Below are positions 10,843-21,229 of a stretch of 64,000 nt of DNA, piece after piece (position 1 is the first letter of the stretch; every line of letters starts with the position of its first letter). The translations under genes were made by a program, and so were the position numbers. The notes beneath the pieces are model-generated. The model did not search any database, was not told where the DNA came from, and saw only the letters and a list, made by a program, of their open reading frames with translations. Source of the stretch: Hermatobates lingyangjiaoensis (taxonomy: Eukaryota > Arthropoda > Insecta > Hemiptera > Hermatobatidae); contig JAPFBL010000326.1 of assembly GCA_026182355.1 (NCBI GenBank), forward strand, positions 248,001 to 312,000, given 5' to 3'.

Positions 10843-10983
10843 GATAATGGGTTAGTTCCACTGAGGTTAGTAATATTAGAATTAGTAATAATACAATCCG
10901 TCATACCTCGTAAAGTCCTAGAACTAAGTCTTAGAAGTTCTAGGACTTTACGAGGTATGACGGATTGTATTATTACTAATTCT
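10843..10983. mobile_element. Perfect 51-bp hairpin insertion with 13-bp direct repeats
   Basis: Arms 10875-10925 and 10936-10986 are perfectly complementary over 51 bp around a 10-nt spacer. The insert is flanked by the direct repeat AATGTTAACAATA (10830-10842 and 10984-10996). Copy 1 of the block (about 4412-4424) has a single related site, so this is a precise insertion. It could be a MITE, a PLE-type inverted fragment or a small-RNA hairpin source. Confidence 0.85.
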
Positions 10984-11091
10984 AATGTTAACAATACTAA
11001 TCAAAAGCTTGGATCATATAATTTTTTTATTCTTTTATTATATTACAACTACCCTTATGAGGGGTAACAAGTAATACTGATCCATGATACA

Positions 11092-12262
11092 TAAAAGAGA
11101 GGTAAAGAGTGGAGAAACCACCCATTGGTAGTACTCCATATACATAGATTGTTCAGATGACTAGGTAAAAGAGTGGAGAAACCACCCATTGGTAGTACTC
11201 CATATACATAGATTGTTCAGATGACTAAGGTAAAAGAGTGGAGAAACCACCCATTGGTAGTACTCCATATACATAGATTGTTCAGATGACTAGGGTATAA
11301 GAGTGGAGAAACCACCCATTGGTAGTACTCCATATACATAGATTGTTCAGATGACTAGGGTATTAAGAGTGGAGAAACCACCCATTGGTAGTACTCCATA
11401 TACATAGATTGTTCAGATGACTAGGGTAAAAGAGTGGAGAAACCACCCATTGGTAGTACTCCATATACATAGATTGTTCAGAGACTAGGGTAAAAGAGTG
11501 AGAAACCACCCATTGGTAGTACTCCATATACATAGATTGTTCAGATGACTAAGGTAAAAGAGTGGAGAAACCACCCATTGGTAGTACTCCATATACATAG
11601 ATTGTTCAGATGACTAAGGTAAAAGAGTGGAGAAACCACCCATTGGTAGTACTCCATATACATAGATTGTTCAGATGACTAGGGTAAAAGAGTGGAGAAA
11701 CCACCCATTGGTAGTACTCCATATACATAGATTGTTCAGATGACTAAGGTAAAAGAGTGGAGAAACCACCCATTGGTAGTACTCCATATACATAGATTGT
11801 TCAGAAGACTAGGGTAAAAGAGTGGAGAAACCACCCATTGGTAGTACTCCATATACATAGATTGTTCAGATGACTAAGGTAAAAGAGTGGAGAAACCACC
11901 CATTGGTAGTACTCCATATACATAGATTGTTCAGATGACTAAGGTAAAAGAGTGGAGAAACCACCCATTGGTAGTACTCCATATACATAGATTGTTCAGA
12001 AGACTAGGGTAAAAGAGTGGAGAAACCACCCATTGGTAGTACTCCATATACATAGATTGTTCAGATGACTAAGGTAAAAGAGTGGAGAAACCACCCATTG
12101 GTAGTACTCCATATACATAGATTGTTCAGATGACTAAGGTAAAAGAGTGGAGAAACCACCCATTGGTAGTACTCCATATACATAGATTGTTCAGATGACT
12201 AGGGTAAAAGAGTGGAGAAACCACCCATTGGTAGTACTCCATATACATAGATTGTTCAGACC
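11092..12262. repeat. 65-bp minisatellite, about 18 copies
   Basis: Unit starts GAGTGGAGAAACCACCCATT and includes GGTAGTACTCC and ATTGTTCAGATGACTA. Copies are spaced 65 bp with 1-bp indels near 11170, 11365 and 11490. Alternation of ACTAAGG and ACTAGGG, sometimes in a repeating order, suggests higher-order duplication. It lies in the intron of gene A. Confidence 0.97.
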
Positions 12263-12529
12263 ACTTGCAATTATTCTTGACAGTTATCATTTCTTGTCGA
12301 GTAGATCTCTGGTCCAATATCGGGCCATATAAGAATCTGTTTGCGTGCCTTAATAACAAGAAACAACAATTAAAATCATCCCTGTCAATCATGTTCAGTA
12401 AATTTCTTTCAACAACTTTCTATAATTTCTGAGTGACACAAAGGATCACGGGTGGTCTAGTAAAACAAAAATTTCAGTATTGCATAATCTAACAGCTCTC
12501 AACTGATCATACACGTTTTGTTTTTACAG

Positions 12530-12700
12530 GGGTTTGTTTGCTGATAAGCTGATGGAATTATCAAAATCTTTAGTTTTAAAACTTTCGAAAATAGATAAAT
12601 GCCCAAGTAATGTATTAAAGGTGCTTTGTCATGGCGATACATGGATAAATAACTTTATGTTTAAATATCGACGAATGGAGGAGAATCCTTTTGCTGTTGT
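12530..12700 (+). CDS. EcKL gene A, exon with HGD catalytic motif
   Basis: 171-bp exon preceded by TTTTGTTTTTACAG and followed by the donor GTAAGT. It enters with one base completing the W codon from 4828 (TG|G), then reads GLFADKLMELSKSL and later KVLCHGDTWINNFMFKYRR. CHGDTWINN is the catalytic loop of the aminoglycoside-phosphotransferase-like fold: Asp as catalytic base, Asn for metal binding. Such kinases phosphorylate small hydroxylated molecules; ecdysteroid 22-phosphorylation is known for one insect member, while the substrate here is unknown. The exon leaves in phase 2. Confidence 0.95.
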
Positions 12701-12772
12701 GTAAGTATTAAACAAAGATTTATTCTTTAGCGTAAAATTTGTTATATTTTTTCTTTCTATAATGTGTTTCAG

Positions 12773-13175
12773 ATTTTTAGATTTTCAATTGAACCATTGT
12801 GGTTCATACGGCTGGGATTTAGTTTATTTCTTTTACACTAGCCTTCTGTATGACATGAAAGAAGAAAATATGCAACAACTTCTGGTGACTTACTGTGATT
12901 CCTTATCTCAAACATTAAAGAAGCTTGGATGTTGTACAGCTTTAGAACCAACACCTTACGAAGTTAAAAAGGAAATCTCAAGGCTTTCTTTGTACGGACT
13001 GGCAGCTTCAGTTAGTGTTCAACCTTTAGTCTTAAATAAGTCAGCACAAGTTGAAATGAACGAACTGCTAGACCCAAATGCAGAGGAAGACACATACCTA
13101 CTTTATACAAATCCTGTTTTTAAAAACAACTTTCAAAAACTATTATTTCATTTTTCTAAATTAAATATTCTTTAA
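12773..13175 (+). CDS. EcKL gene A, terminal exon (DFQ motif to stop)
   Basis: Acceptor AATGTGTTTCAG ends at 12772. The first base completes Val, then FLDFQLNHCGSYGWDLVYFF, whose DFQ Asp is the second metal ligand of the kinase fold (DFG-like). The 130-residue C-terminal lobe ends ...FHFSKLNIL, stop at 13173-13175. Length and layout match the terminal exons at 36504-36111 and 48558-48165. The paralogs read IIMCD where this copy has PLVLN, and its acidic stretch (DPNAEEDTYLLY) is distinct, so this is a diverged paralog, not a recent duplicate. No early AATAAA is obvious downstream. Confidence 0.95.
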
Positions 13176-13561
13176 AAAAAATATATAAATATTATTTATT
13201 TTCGTAATATCCATATACTGGATTTTATGAACTGAAATTATAATGAATGGTACAAAGTTAAACTAAAACAACATTAATGTTCATTCTACTAATTTAAAAC
13301 ATTTTTATTAATTTCTTTTATCATAATTTTGGCAGGTTTTACCTTTCGACAGGGTTACTCCTTCTTTAGGTATACGCATTAACCTTCACAGTTTGTTCCC
13401 GTCTCTATACTTAACAGCTGCCTCTTCAATGCTTCACTCTACTTCTATGCACCAAACTGAAAACATCTCATTCAAATTTTCTTCTAGTCTGATCTACTCC
13501 AGATGACGAACTTTACAAAATGATTTCGATTTATCGTTTTTAATAAATATTTTGTTTTAAT

Positions 13562-13785
13562 AAAAATTACACATCAAAATATATATTCATGATCAAACCA
13601 CAATATGAAATGGGAAAACAAGACTAAGATATTTCAACCGTAACAAGCAGTCTTCGTCAGAGTCAAAAACCCAACAGTTGGGTTTTCAACAGTTACGGTT
13701 GAAAGATCTTAGTCTTGTTTTCCCATTTTCTTATTGTGGTTTGATCATTGATTGTTATTTCACGTGTTTATGTGAAATCTTTTTA
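13562..13785. mobile_element. Head-to-head AGATCT-family hammerhead palindrome
   Basis: Inverted arms starting TGATCAAACCACAAT (13590) and ending in the reverse at 13747, then the terminal TTATTTCACGTGTTTATGTG. The left arm is complete with core (CTGACGA on the minus strand). The right arm has lost the core through a jump from GTTGGGTTTT to AACAGTTACGG. Confidence 0.88.
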
Positions 13786-13799
13786 TATATTTATATATC

Positions 13800-14060
13800 A
13801 ATGTTTAAACCACAATAAGAAACGAAAAAAAAAGGACTAAGATCTTTCAACCGTAACAAGCGGTCTTCATCAGAGTCAAAAATTCAACTAAAACACAAGC
13901 TAAAGAAACATCGTGGTCTGGGGCTGAGAGGAGTGGGAGGAAAGAGTGGTATTTTAAAGAGTGTAAAGTGCAGGAAAGGACAATAGTCCAGGGAGGCATG
14001 TTTGGGTAAACAAAGAAGTACAGTAAGAAAAACTGAAAAACCAGCATATAACATATATAT
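13800..14060 (-). mobile_element. AGATCT-family unit, single long arm
   Basis: Minus-strand unit with hammerhead motif at 13873-13840: CTGATGA, A, GACCG/CGGTT stem II, GAA, AGATCT, T. The arm extends beyond the usual break into about 150 bp of extra sequence (GAGTGGGAGG region) that is also found between the arms at 38400-38580. This is therefore a longer version of the same element. Confidence 0.82.
13840..13873 (-). ncRNA. Hammerhead ribozyme motif, AGATCT family
   Basis: Core CTGATGA, extra A, stem II GACCG / CGGTT (one G-U at the base) with 7-nt loop, GAA, self-complementary AGATCT, T. CTAGTC-type sequence after the predicted cleavage site (AGTC) pairs with GACT just before the core as stem I. 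Confidence 0.8.
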
Positions 14061-14249
14061 ATATATATATAAGTTAATATAATTATGCGTGTCATCTACA
14101 TCCAAAAGTTAATATAATATATATAAGTAATAGTTCTATATGTAAAAGTAAATTTCAGTCACATTTTGGTTAGTATTTAGTATCAGTATAGAATACTAAC
14201 CGACACCCGATTATTACTTCCTTTCTTCTATGAGAGGGTCAATATATAC

Positions 14250-14252
<3 letters not shown>

Positions 14253-14294
<42 letters not shown>

Positions 14295-14295
14295 T
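14253..14295. repeat. (TA)n microsatellite
   Basis: A pure TA run of about 40 bp abutting an ATAT-family hammerhead unit. Similar runs border nearly every such unit in the window. Confidence 0.95.
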
Positions 14296-14515
14296 TAAAA
14301 TAAACTGTGACACATAGACTGAAACATAACAAAGACTCACTTTTCAATATTTCGACCGTAATGACAGTCGTCCTCAGGAGAAGAAGTGAATTGACGGAGG
14401 ACGACAGTCAACTAAACTGTTAGTTTATTGACTAAACTATTGACTGTAATTGGTTTTTTTAAGTGTTATCTGTCCTGCCGGGCCGTTTTCGTGTATCATG
14501 GTATATATATAATAA
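14296..14515 (-). mobile_element. ATAT-family hammerhead unit (minus)
   Basis: Motif at 14377-14345 on the minus strand: CTGAGGA, extra C, stem II GACTG / CGGTC (one U-G pair), GAA, ATAT, T, then GAAAAGTGAGTC. The distal part (CGGCAGGACAGATAACAC in reverse sense) recurs at 37500-37530. Confidence 0.78.
14345..14377 (-). ncRNA. Hammerhead ribozyme motif, ATAT family, intact core
   Basis: All invariant core bases are present: CTGAGGA and GAA. One extra C lies between A9 and the stem II base pair. Stem II is 5 bp, stem III is the palindrome ATAT, and the predicted cleavage is after T. Confidence 0.8.
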
Positions 14516-14735
14516 ATTCAAAGCGAAGGAAACACACAAAAAGACACAGACATAACTCACATCGATATTTCGACCATCGATGTCATCAGGAGGTGTGAAG
14601 AGCGAAGAGCACACGTCCTGATGACGACGATGGTTGAAATAAAAAATGTGAGTTATGTCTGTGTCTTTCTGTGTGTTTTCTTCGTTTTGAATTTATTTTA
14701 TTTAAAATAGTCCGCTGAACCGTTTCTTTTAATTA
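14515..14735. mobile_element. Inverted pair of ATAT-family hammerhead units
   Basis: The left arm (minus motif 14589-14564, CTGATGA, stem II decayed, GAA, ATAT) faces the right arm (plus motif from 14618). The arms share AGACACAGACATAACTCAC and its inverse. The right copy reads CTGATGA-C-GAC-GATG-GTT-GAA and has lost the ATAT palindrome. Confidence 0.82.
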
Positions 14736-14747
14736 TATATATATATA

Positions 14748-14950
14748 AAAAGATTTCACATAAACACGTGAAACAACAATCAATGATCAAACCACAATCA
14801 GAAATGGGAAAACAAGACTAAGATCTTTCAACCGTAACAAGCGGTCTTCGTCAGAGTCGTTGGGTTCAGTTGGGTTTTTGACTCTGACGAAGACCGCTTG
14901 TTACGGTTGAAAGATCTTAGTCTTGTTTTCCCATTTCTGATTGTGGTTTG

Positions 14951-14954
<4 letters not shown>
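14748..14954. mobile_element. Head-to-head AGATCT-family hammerhead palindrome
   Basis: Near-perfect arms from TGATCAAACCACAATCAG to its inverse, separated by a short GTTGGGTTCAGTTGG centre. Both arms carry a complete core (CTGACGA, GACCG/CGGTT, GAA, AGATCT), one on each strand. Flanked on both sides by (TA)n. Confidence 0.92.
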
Positions 14955-14989
<35 letters not shown>

Positions 14990-14996
14990 GTGTGTG

Positions 14997-15049
<53 letters not shown>
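14953..15049. repeat. (TA)n(GT)n microsatellite
   Basis: A TA run followed by about 50 bp of GT. The Cys-Val frame across it is not a gene. Confidence 0.95.
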
Positions 15050-15050
<1 letters not shown>

Positions 15051-15516
15051 CAAAGTCGAAACTGTAGTAAGAAAATCAGAAAAATGCATAAGATTTCAGC
15101 CAAATGGTGATATCTCACATCAGTGAAACTTTGATAATATTACTTCTGTTGGTTTAATGATCTTAGTCATGAGAACTAAATATAGATAGTGAACCAGAGG
15201 AAGGAAAATATGGATAATAAACGTAAATTGTATACACTTTGTTTAAACATATAAGAAGTATTCAAATAATTGAATCTTTGTAAATGATTCTAAAGTACAT
15301 AAGCTTATGTATTTCTTCCAGCGCTCCTGGCGGTAAATGAGGGTACTCTTGTTTTGGACTCTAAATGTGTTAAGAATAACGGATTATTAAATTTATTTAA
15401 TTTGTTTAAACCGATATTTATTAGTATTTGTAAACACTCCATCATTTCTATAGTTATTTTGTTCATTTTTAAGTACTTTAAGTTAATTTCTGTAATGTAT
15501 ATATAAATAATCAGGT

Positions 15517-15716
15517 AAAAAGATTCACATAAAGACGTGAAATAACAATCAATGATCAAAACACAATATGAAATGGGAAAACAAGACTAAGATCTTTCAA
15601 CCGTAACTGTTGAAAACCCAACTGTTGGGTTTTTGACTCTGACGAAGACCGCTTGTTAGCTTGAAAGATCTTAGTCTTGTTTTCCCATTTTCATATTGTG
15701 GTTTAACCATTGATTA
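15517..15716. mobile_element. Head-to-head AGATCT-family hammerhead palindrome (one arm damaged)
   Basis: The left arm loses the core through a jump from CCGTAAC to TGTTGAAAACCC. The right arm retains CTGACGA-A-GACCG but has TAGCTTGAAAG in place of TACGGTTGAAAG. Confidence 0.85.
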
Positions 15717-15719
15717 TAA

Positions 15720-16200
15720 TCAGGTAAATAAAAGTTCTTTAGTGTCTTAAAAACAAAGAATTTTTTATGATTTATAGCAATGTACGGATCATTATTTACC
15801 TTAAAGAGTGTTAGTGGCTAGCAAATATGATCCAATTCATTTCAATTAAAATATTTAAGTGAATAAAAAGAAAAAAAAAGAGCTCAGAGAGTTGAAATCA
15901 AAAGTATTTATATTTAACTGAAACCAGTAATAGGAATTTGAAGTAAGAAAGATACAGTAAATCTAATTTCAAAAGGAATATAATCCTTTAAAATATTTTT
16001 CATGTCTTATTCAAATCCCTATAAACAAACTTTTCTTTTTAAACCCCAATTCAAAACGATTTTAATTTCTTTTACGACTATGGAATAAATATCATAATGA
16101 AAAGATTTAAGAAGCTTCAATGAAGTTAAATAATTACTTTTTTTCTTTTTTAACAAAGCAAGAGATAAATTTTAAATATTATTATTAATTTACGAGAAAA
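15720..16200. other. Intergenic AT-rich sequence
   Basis: I see no gene, RNA or recognisable repeat here. Confidence 0.6.
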
Positions 16201-16204
16201 AAAA

Positions 16205-16330
16205 ATCACAAAAAGAATACATATAAAAATATCAGAAATACTGAGTACTATATTTCGACTTACTCGTCATAAGATAGAAATATGTTGAGGCAATCAAAAT
16301 ATAGTAGTGAGTTTTTCTGATCTATTCTAA
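16205..16330. mobile_element. ATAT-family hammerhead unit (inverted, degraded)
   Basis: Minus motif at 16274-16249: CTTATGA (G5 to T), extra C, GA...TC stem, GAA, ATAT, A, then GTACTC. A second plus-strand end (ATATAGTAGTGAGTTT) is at 16296-16312. Confidence 0.65.
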
Positions 16331-16397
16331 TGTAATCTTATATCTGACAAATTTTGAAATACATTCTCGCCTGCATAAATGGAGACATAAAAAAAAA

Positions 16398-17899
16398 TCT
16401 GGAGTGGCCTACACTCAACTTTACTATAAGTAAACTTAATATCAAACTTCTTGGGTATATGGGTATATAATATATAATGTCTCATTTAAGCATAATATAA
16501 TCGTCTAAATGGAAGATGTTTATTAGTCTTTCATTCCTGATGTAGTACAGATAGTGATTGATCTACTTATCAATAGATAAGCCTTTTTTTTATGTCACAC
16601 AATTAATGGATATACAATCATTAGTATAACTACAGCAGTAATAACATTATGAAAAGCCAAAGTGAAAATTTGCTTAAACGAAATAATTTCCTACAAGAGA
16701 GCATGGCTTTTGCTCCAATAGCCAGTGGATCTCTTACATAGATTATCTGACCTCCTTCTACATTTAATACTTAAGACAAATTTTCTCATTTAGAACTTGG
16801 AAATAAATACCAAGTTTTTGTCTTAAATGTCAAAAACATGTAAGAAATAATATCGTTTTCAGATTATTTTTAATTTAAGATGTAGGGTAATTTCATTTAT
16901 TATTTTAAAAGAATTTTTTTTTAAATTCCAAATAATGTTCTATATTTTTGGTTTTTTATTAGATTATTTATTTTATATTATTATTTTATTAATTCATTCT
17001 GAGCGAATGTTATTTTTTCCCACGTGCTGTACTCTGTTATAAGTTTGCCATAAATGTACTTATATTGAGAAAAAATATATTGGTAATTAGCCACTTTTGC
17101 ATTCTTGAATCAAGTTCAAAGCCGACTTCTCTCTATGATTTTAAATTTAAAAGTTGGAAGCTTGAAATTTTTAAAAATAATGATACGAACTAGAACGAAT
17201 AATGACTAGAACATTGAAAAAACTCAAAATAAGACAAAAACATAGAAGCCCTCCTATAGGACGAAAAATTTCATTCCAAAAACTTCAATATTACCCAATA
17301 ATAATGTTATTCATAAACGTAAAAAAATCAACTTCTGAAATTAACCTTTGTAGAATGGTACAACATACAGATTGATTAGAACATTTTGTTATACAAACCC
17401 ATCAAACCATAAAAAGAATTAGAAATTATATGTTTCATATGCTCTATTGTTGTTCATTTTTTGCATATAAGAATTTTATTCTTCTTTCATCACATATAAG
17501 TCGTTAAATCATTTAATCATTTTCATTATACCTCTAAACATTAAATTATTTCGGTGAATTTGCTGAAAAAAAAATTCTAAGTCAATGTAAACAATGTAAA
17601 AAAATATCAAAAATTCGACAAGTATAGCAGGTAATCCCTTAGTCTAGGATAAACAAACAGTTTTATAGCTTTATTGCGCTTTGCCTTAATTGAAATTTCA
17701 TTAATTTTTTTTATAAATTGCTAATTTTTTGTTCCATTTATGGTCAAATTTTCATTATTTTTTAATAAGCCCACCAGATAGAGAGACATCATCGAGAAAA
17801 CATCATAAAACGACTTTTGGGACCTCAAAACATATAATTCCGTCAAAATCTCGAGATCGAATTTTTTCACGATTACTATACTTTACTTATAGTAAAGTA
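16398..17899 (+). mobile_element. Palindrome-ended element, long form, copy 1
   Basis: Starts GGAGTGGCCTACACTCAAC with the hairpin CTTTACTATAAGTAAA and ends ...AAAATCTCGAGATCGAATTT, then ACTTTACTTATAGTAAAGT. It is collinear with 29774-31408 and, inverted, with 41776-40361 (shared CTCATTTAAGCATAA, GTAGTACAGATAGTGATTGA, AGGATAAACAAA). No coding frame and no family match recognised. Confidence 0.78.
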
Positions 17900-19905
17900 A
17901 TACAAATGCATTCAAGGAACTACAAAAGTAGTACATACTTCGAGATGTTTAAATCAAATTCGTCTTGACTACTGTATTGTACTTGTAATGAAGTTAGTAC
18001 GTTGTAGTCTAAACCAAATATCAATAGGTGAAATAAATTAAATCATTTCCGGAAGTAATATAAAAAAAGTTTTTATATTTTGAAAAATTTTTACGACAGG
18101 AAGTATAATTACTGGACTATTTGTTCCCTCCTGCTAATATGTGGAAGTGTATATAATAACTAATATTCCTTTCATCATTGTCACTGATAATGTTACATTT
18201 ACGTTGTTGTGACTATGTAAAATAAAAATAAAAAAAAATGTTTTGAAAATAAATTATAATTATTATTTTTAGTTTATTATGTTCGTAAAAATATGAAATT
18301 TATTTTGAGTTAGAAACTTAGAAGTCACTTATTATCAGTGCAAAAAGGGAAAATTCATAAATATATGAATTTGCTATTGTGAATAAAATAGCGGAAGATT
18401 GTTTTATATGATTTCTAATTGAAATACTATGAGGCATTTATTTGCTTTCATATTAAATTAAGACGCAGTTGTTAAGTTATAGTGGGGGTAGGCTTTGCCA
18501 GTAGAATGGCAGTAAGTGAACCTTTGGACCCTATAGTTGGATGCATGTTTCAACACGTCATTCCGCTCTGCGCCTCGCCAGACCGACGACATCAAAATGA
18601 CGTCCCGTCAAGCTAAGGTATATATATTTGTTCATCAGTCATGTGCTATAATATTATTATCATATTTCATCATATATTATGCTACTTTTCAACTACTAAC
18701 TGATTGGAGATTCATTTCTAACAATTATAACATTCTGCTATAGTCTCCTGCAATTTTATATTGAAAGCCCTATAATTTGTCCTACTCGACTGTATTTAGC
18801 GTATAGTTCTTTAAATTTGTATGCTTTTTGATGATCAACAAATTCTTGAAATGAGTATAAAAAAAAATTTAAGATAATTATCAATTTAATACAATGAATA
18901 GTAGAAAATTTTATAAATAATGGTTACAATAATGTTTATAATGAATAATTTTATAAAATTATGACATTTTTTAAAAAAATGATAGTTTTAATTTTCTAGT
19001 TGAACGTTTGATCTAAGCTTAGCTCGTTTAACTTTTGACTGTTAGACCTCTAGGCTTGCCTCCATCTTTGATTCTCATCCCCCCTCTCTCGCACACACAC
19101 TCTCTCTCTCTCTCATCCCTACTAGAACATGTTTTCTCTTTCCTTCTCACTCACACACTCTATATCTCATTATCTTCTCGCGTTTAACCCTTGGGGATCT
19201 ATGTAAGCATACCAATTGTAAATATTTTTCATTTGTTTTCCTGATTTTAGTGACCTCTAAATCATAGAGTTTATTATGCACCTATTACCTTATACAAATT
19301 AATACATTTTAAGTTCATATAATTACAAGTATTTAAAAATTCGTAATATATTTCTAAGTGTATCCAAAATATATATGTGTCCAGTACACAGTATAATGTA
19401 GAAATATGAGTATCTAAAAAGCTCTGGTAATTATTGAATCATTCTTGTTAAAATAAACTAAAAACAAAGGTCAATGTTCCTTTTTTTATTACTTAATTAC
19501 TTGTTATTACAAACTAATGTTAATTAATTAGTGATAACTTTTCACTGTGTCATTAATTTTTAATTGTAATTATAGAACGATTTGAAGTCCTAAGATTATT
19601 ATTTATTATGAAATCTTTGTACAAGTGCTTTCTGTTTAAATCATGTTTATTAATTTTTATCAAACAAAATCGATTTTTAAAAACAGGGTTATTTTAAACT
19701 ATTTCGCTTTAAAAAAAAAATAGAATCACTGCAATGTAGTTTTTACAGTATTAGGAAAGTAATACTGTACTGTACAGTATACCTTATACATATATGACTC
19801 TAAAGATCAGAGAGCAAACAAAACAAGAACAATAACTTGTTTTTTACTCATAAGGCCTCAGAACATTTATTATTTTCCTTTAAATCATGTAAATTTCATT
19901 TTCTT
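17900..19905. other. Intergenic sequence, about 2 kb
   Basis: Mostly AT-rich with no supported gene. A less AT-rich patch at 18486-18620 (GCCTCGCCAGACCGACGAC) is open in two frames and ends AAGCTAAG|GTATAT, which could be an exon-like edge; I cannot connect it to anything. The stretch 19085-19115 holds (CA)/(CT) runs. Confidence 0.5.
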
Positions 19906-19907
19906 AG

Positions 19908-20005
19908 TTAAAAAATTCTTACTTCTGCATTTGAACATAGAAAATTTGACCAAATCCCGGTTAACACACCTATTCTATCAAACGGTCGATATATTATTTA
20001 ATATG
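19908..20005 (+). mobile_element. ACGT-family unit end (hammerhead core lost)
   Basis: Contains TTGACCAAATCCCGGTTA, CACACCTATTCTATCAAAC and GGTCGATATATTATT, the shared distal end of the family. The ribozyme part is deleted. Confidence 0.65.
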
Positions 20006-20039
20006 TTATATACTCGTATGTATATATACGTATATTTCG

Positions 20040-20220
20040 TATATATATTTCGAAGGGAGCAGACCTTCGTTTATGCATGTCTTGTTAAATTGTATGCTTA
20101 TTTTTAATTTTACAACTTTTCTACTGAATCTCTTGATTTCTCTAATACACTTTCTCCATTTTTGTGGTACAAGATAGATTAGTTGACCAAAGTTTTTATT
20201 TACATAGTCCAACATGTTTC
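20040..20220 (-). pseudogene. Penelope-like element N-terminal fragment
   Basis: The minus strand reads FGQLIYLVPQKWRKCIREI followed by FNKTCINEGLLPS. The same peptide appears at 51735-51615, and a related one at 39145-39050. It is of the conserved region N-terminal to the PLE RT. The copy runs into a (TA)-rich end after LLPS. Confidence 0.7.
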
Positions 20221-20399
20221 GGTCCTCACTCCGTAACCATTGCCTGTGTATAACCTCTCCTTGTCATCTAACCATTTCCAGTTATCACAAAAATTAGGAC
20301 GTTAGAAGGTAATATATAGTGTTGATTTAATTATAAATGTTTTTGAGTTATATTTAGTTATGTATAGTTTAGTTAAGATTTTGTACAACTGTAATCCTT

Positions 20400-20700
20400 G
20401 ATAATTATAGAGTCCTAGGCTATTGTTCATTAATTTCTCATAAAAGTTCTTTATGAGTGCACTTTACATAATATTTCTTCTTCTTTCCGAAGACACAAAT
20501 ATTAATTCATTTCTTTCATTCCAGTTAATCAAATGATTACTGTTTCTTATGTGCATGAACAAGGCACTCTTTTCGTCTTCTCTTCTGATGGAATATTTGT
20601 GTTGTTTTTCTTTGTAGGAAGACTTTTGCTCGTCTGTCCAATGTAAGATATTTCACAGTCAGTACATGGTATCCTGTATACACAACAATCCTTTCTTTTT
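20400..20700 (-). pseudogene. Penelope-like element GIY-YIG endonuclease fragment
   Basis: The minus strand reads VVYRIPCTDCEISYIGQTSK, a typical PLE GIY-YIG start, then after a frameshift IRREDEKSALFMHIRNSNH and LINWNERN. It is a different PLE lineage from the 5.5-kb copy (IGQT against VGLA). Confidence 0.82.
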
Positions 20701-20704
20701 GGCT

Positions 20705-20830
20705 TCTTTTGAGATCACCTATCTACCTGCAATACTGCCTACTAATGCTAAATGGTTTAGGTATGTAGATGATATTTTATGTATTTGTTTTTATTCATGT
20801 TCATTATGCTTTCAAAGAACATATATATTT
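20705..20830 (+). pseudogene. Penelope-like element RT palm fragment
   Basis: The plus strand reads LPAILPTNAKWFRYVDDILC, including RT motif C (YVDD). It abuts the oppositely oriented GIY-YIG fragment within about 10 bp, so the two form an inverted junction. Confidence 0.8.
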
Positions 20831-20918
20831 TGATAATGAAAAAAACATCCGGAACGAACAAATTATGCTCAATATAAACAAAGATGCATAGATAAATGAA
20901 TAACACACAGTTTTTTTT

Positions 20919-21226
20919 ATTGTTTAAATCGACCCCCTAGGGGTGATAACGTCAGCCGTTTACCGGCTTTTTGTTTGATTGGTGATTCTACAGATTCTAC
21001 ATTGGGAGTCATAAATTTTGCCTAACTCGAGTGCATTTTGAGTAGGGATCTTTAACTAGTGCCTGACATCGTACAGGCTCAGGACCGACAGTTTAACGTC
21101 CTCTCCGAGGGACGACGTACTCAGATTTATTCACTTCGCACGTGAAAAATCGAGGCCAGGTTGGGATAGAACCCCGAACTACCAGCCCAGAGGCCATTAC
21201 GTTAACCATTTAGCTAACCTGGCCCA
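20919..21226 (-). mobile_element. tRNA-derived SINE, near full length
   Basis: Head at 21160-21226 (GATAGAACCCCGAACTACCAG, TTTAGCTAACCTGGCCC), body with CCGAGGGACGACGTACTCAG and tail with GGGTGATAACGTCAGC. It contains the empty site equivalent to the hAT insertion at 2887. Confidence 0.9.
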
Positions 21227-21229
21227 TAA

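Larger units (their letters stand above)
10255..12463. repeat. Duplicated intronic block, copy 2 (interrupted)
   Basis: The counterpart of 3740-4568, ending just before the 12530 exon. Relative to copy 1 it carries two insertions: a 141-bp hairpin unit at 10843-10983 and a 65-bp-unit minisatellite at about 11092-12262. It includes a SINE head fragment at 10425-10462. Confidence 0.75.

Noticed and set aside
10779..11067. Overlapping frames with the same peptide on both strands (LELVIIQSVIPRKV)
   Set aside because: The peptide repeats because the DNA is a perfect inverted repeat; it has no coding evidence.
12126..12392. Minus-strand open frame over the 65-bp minisatellite
   Set aside because: The peptide repeats LCIWSTTNGWF because the DNA unit repeats; not a gene.
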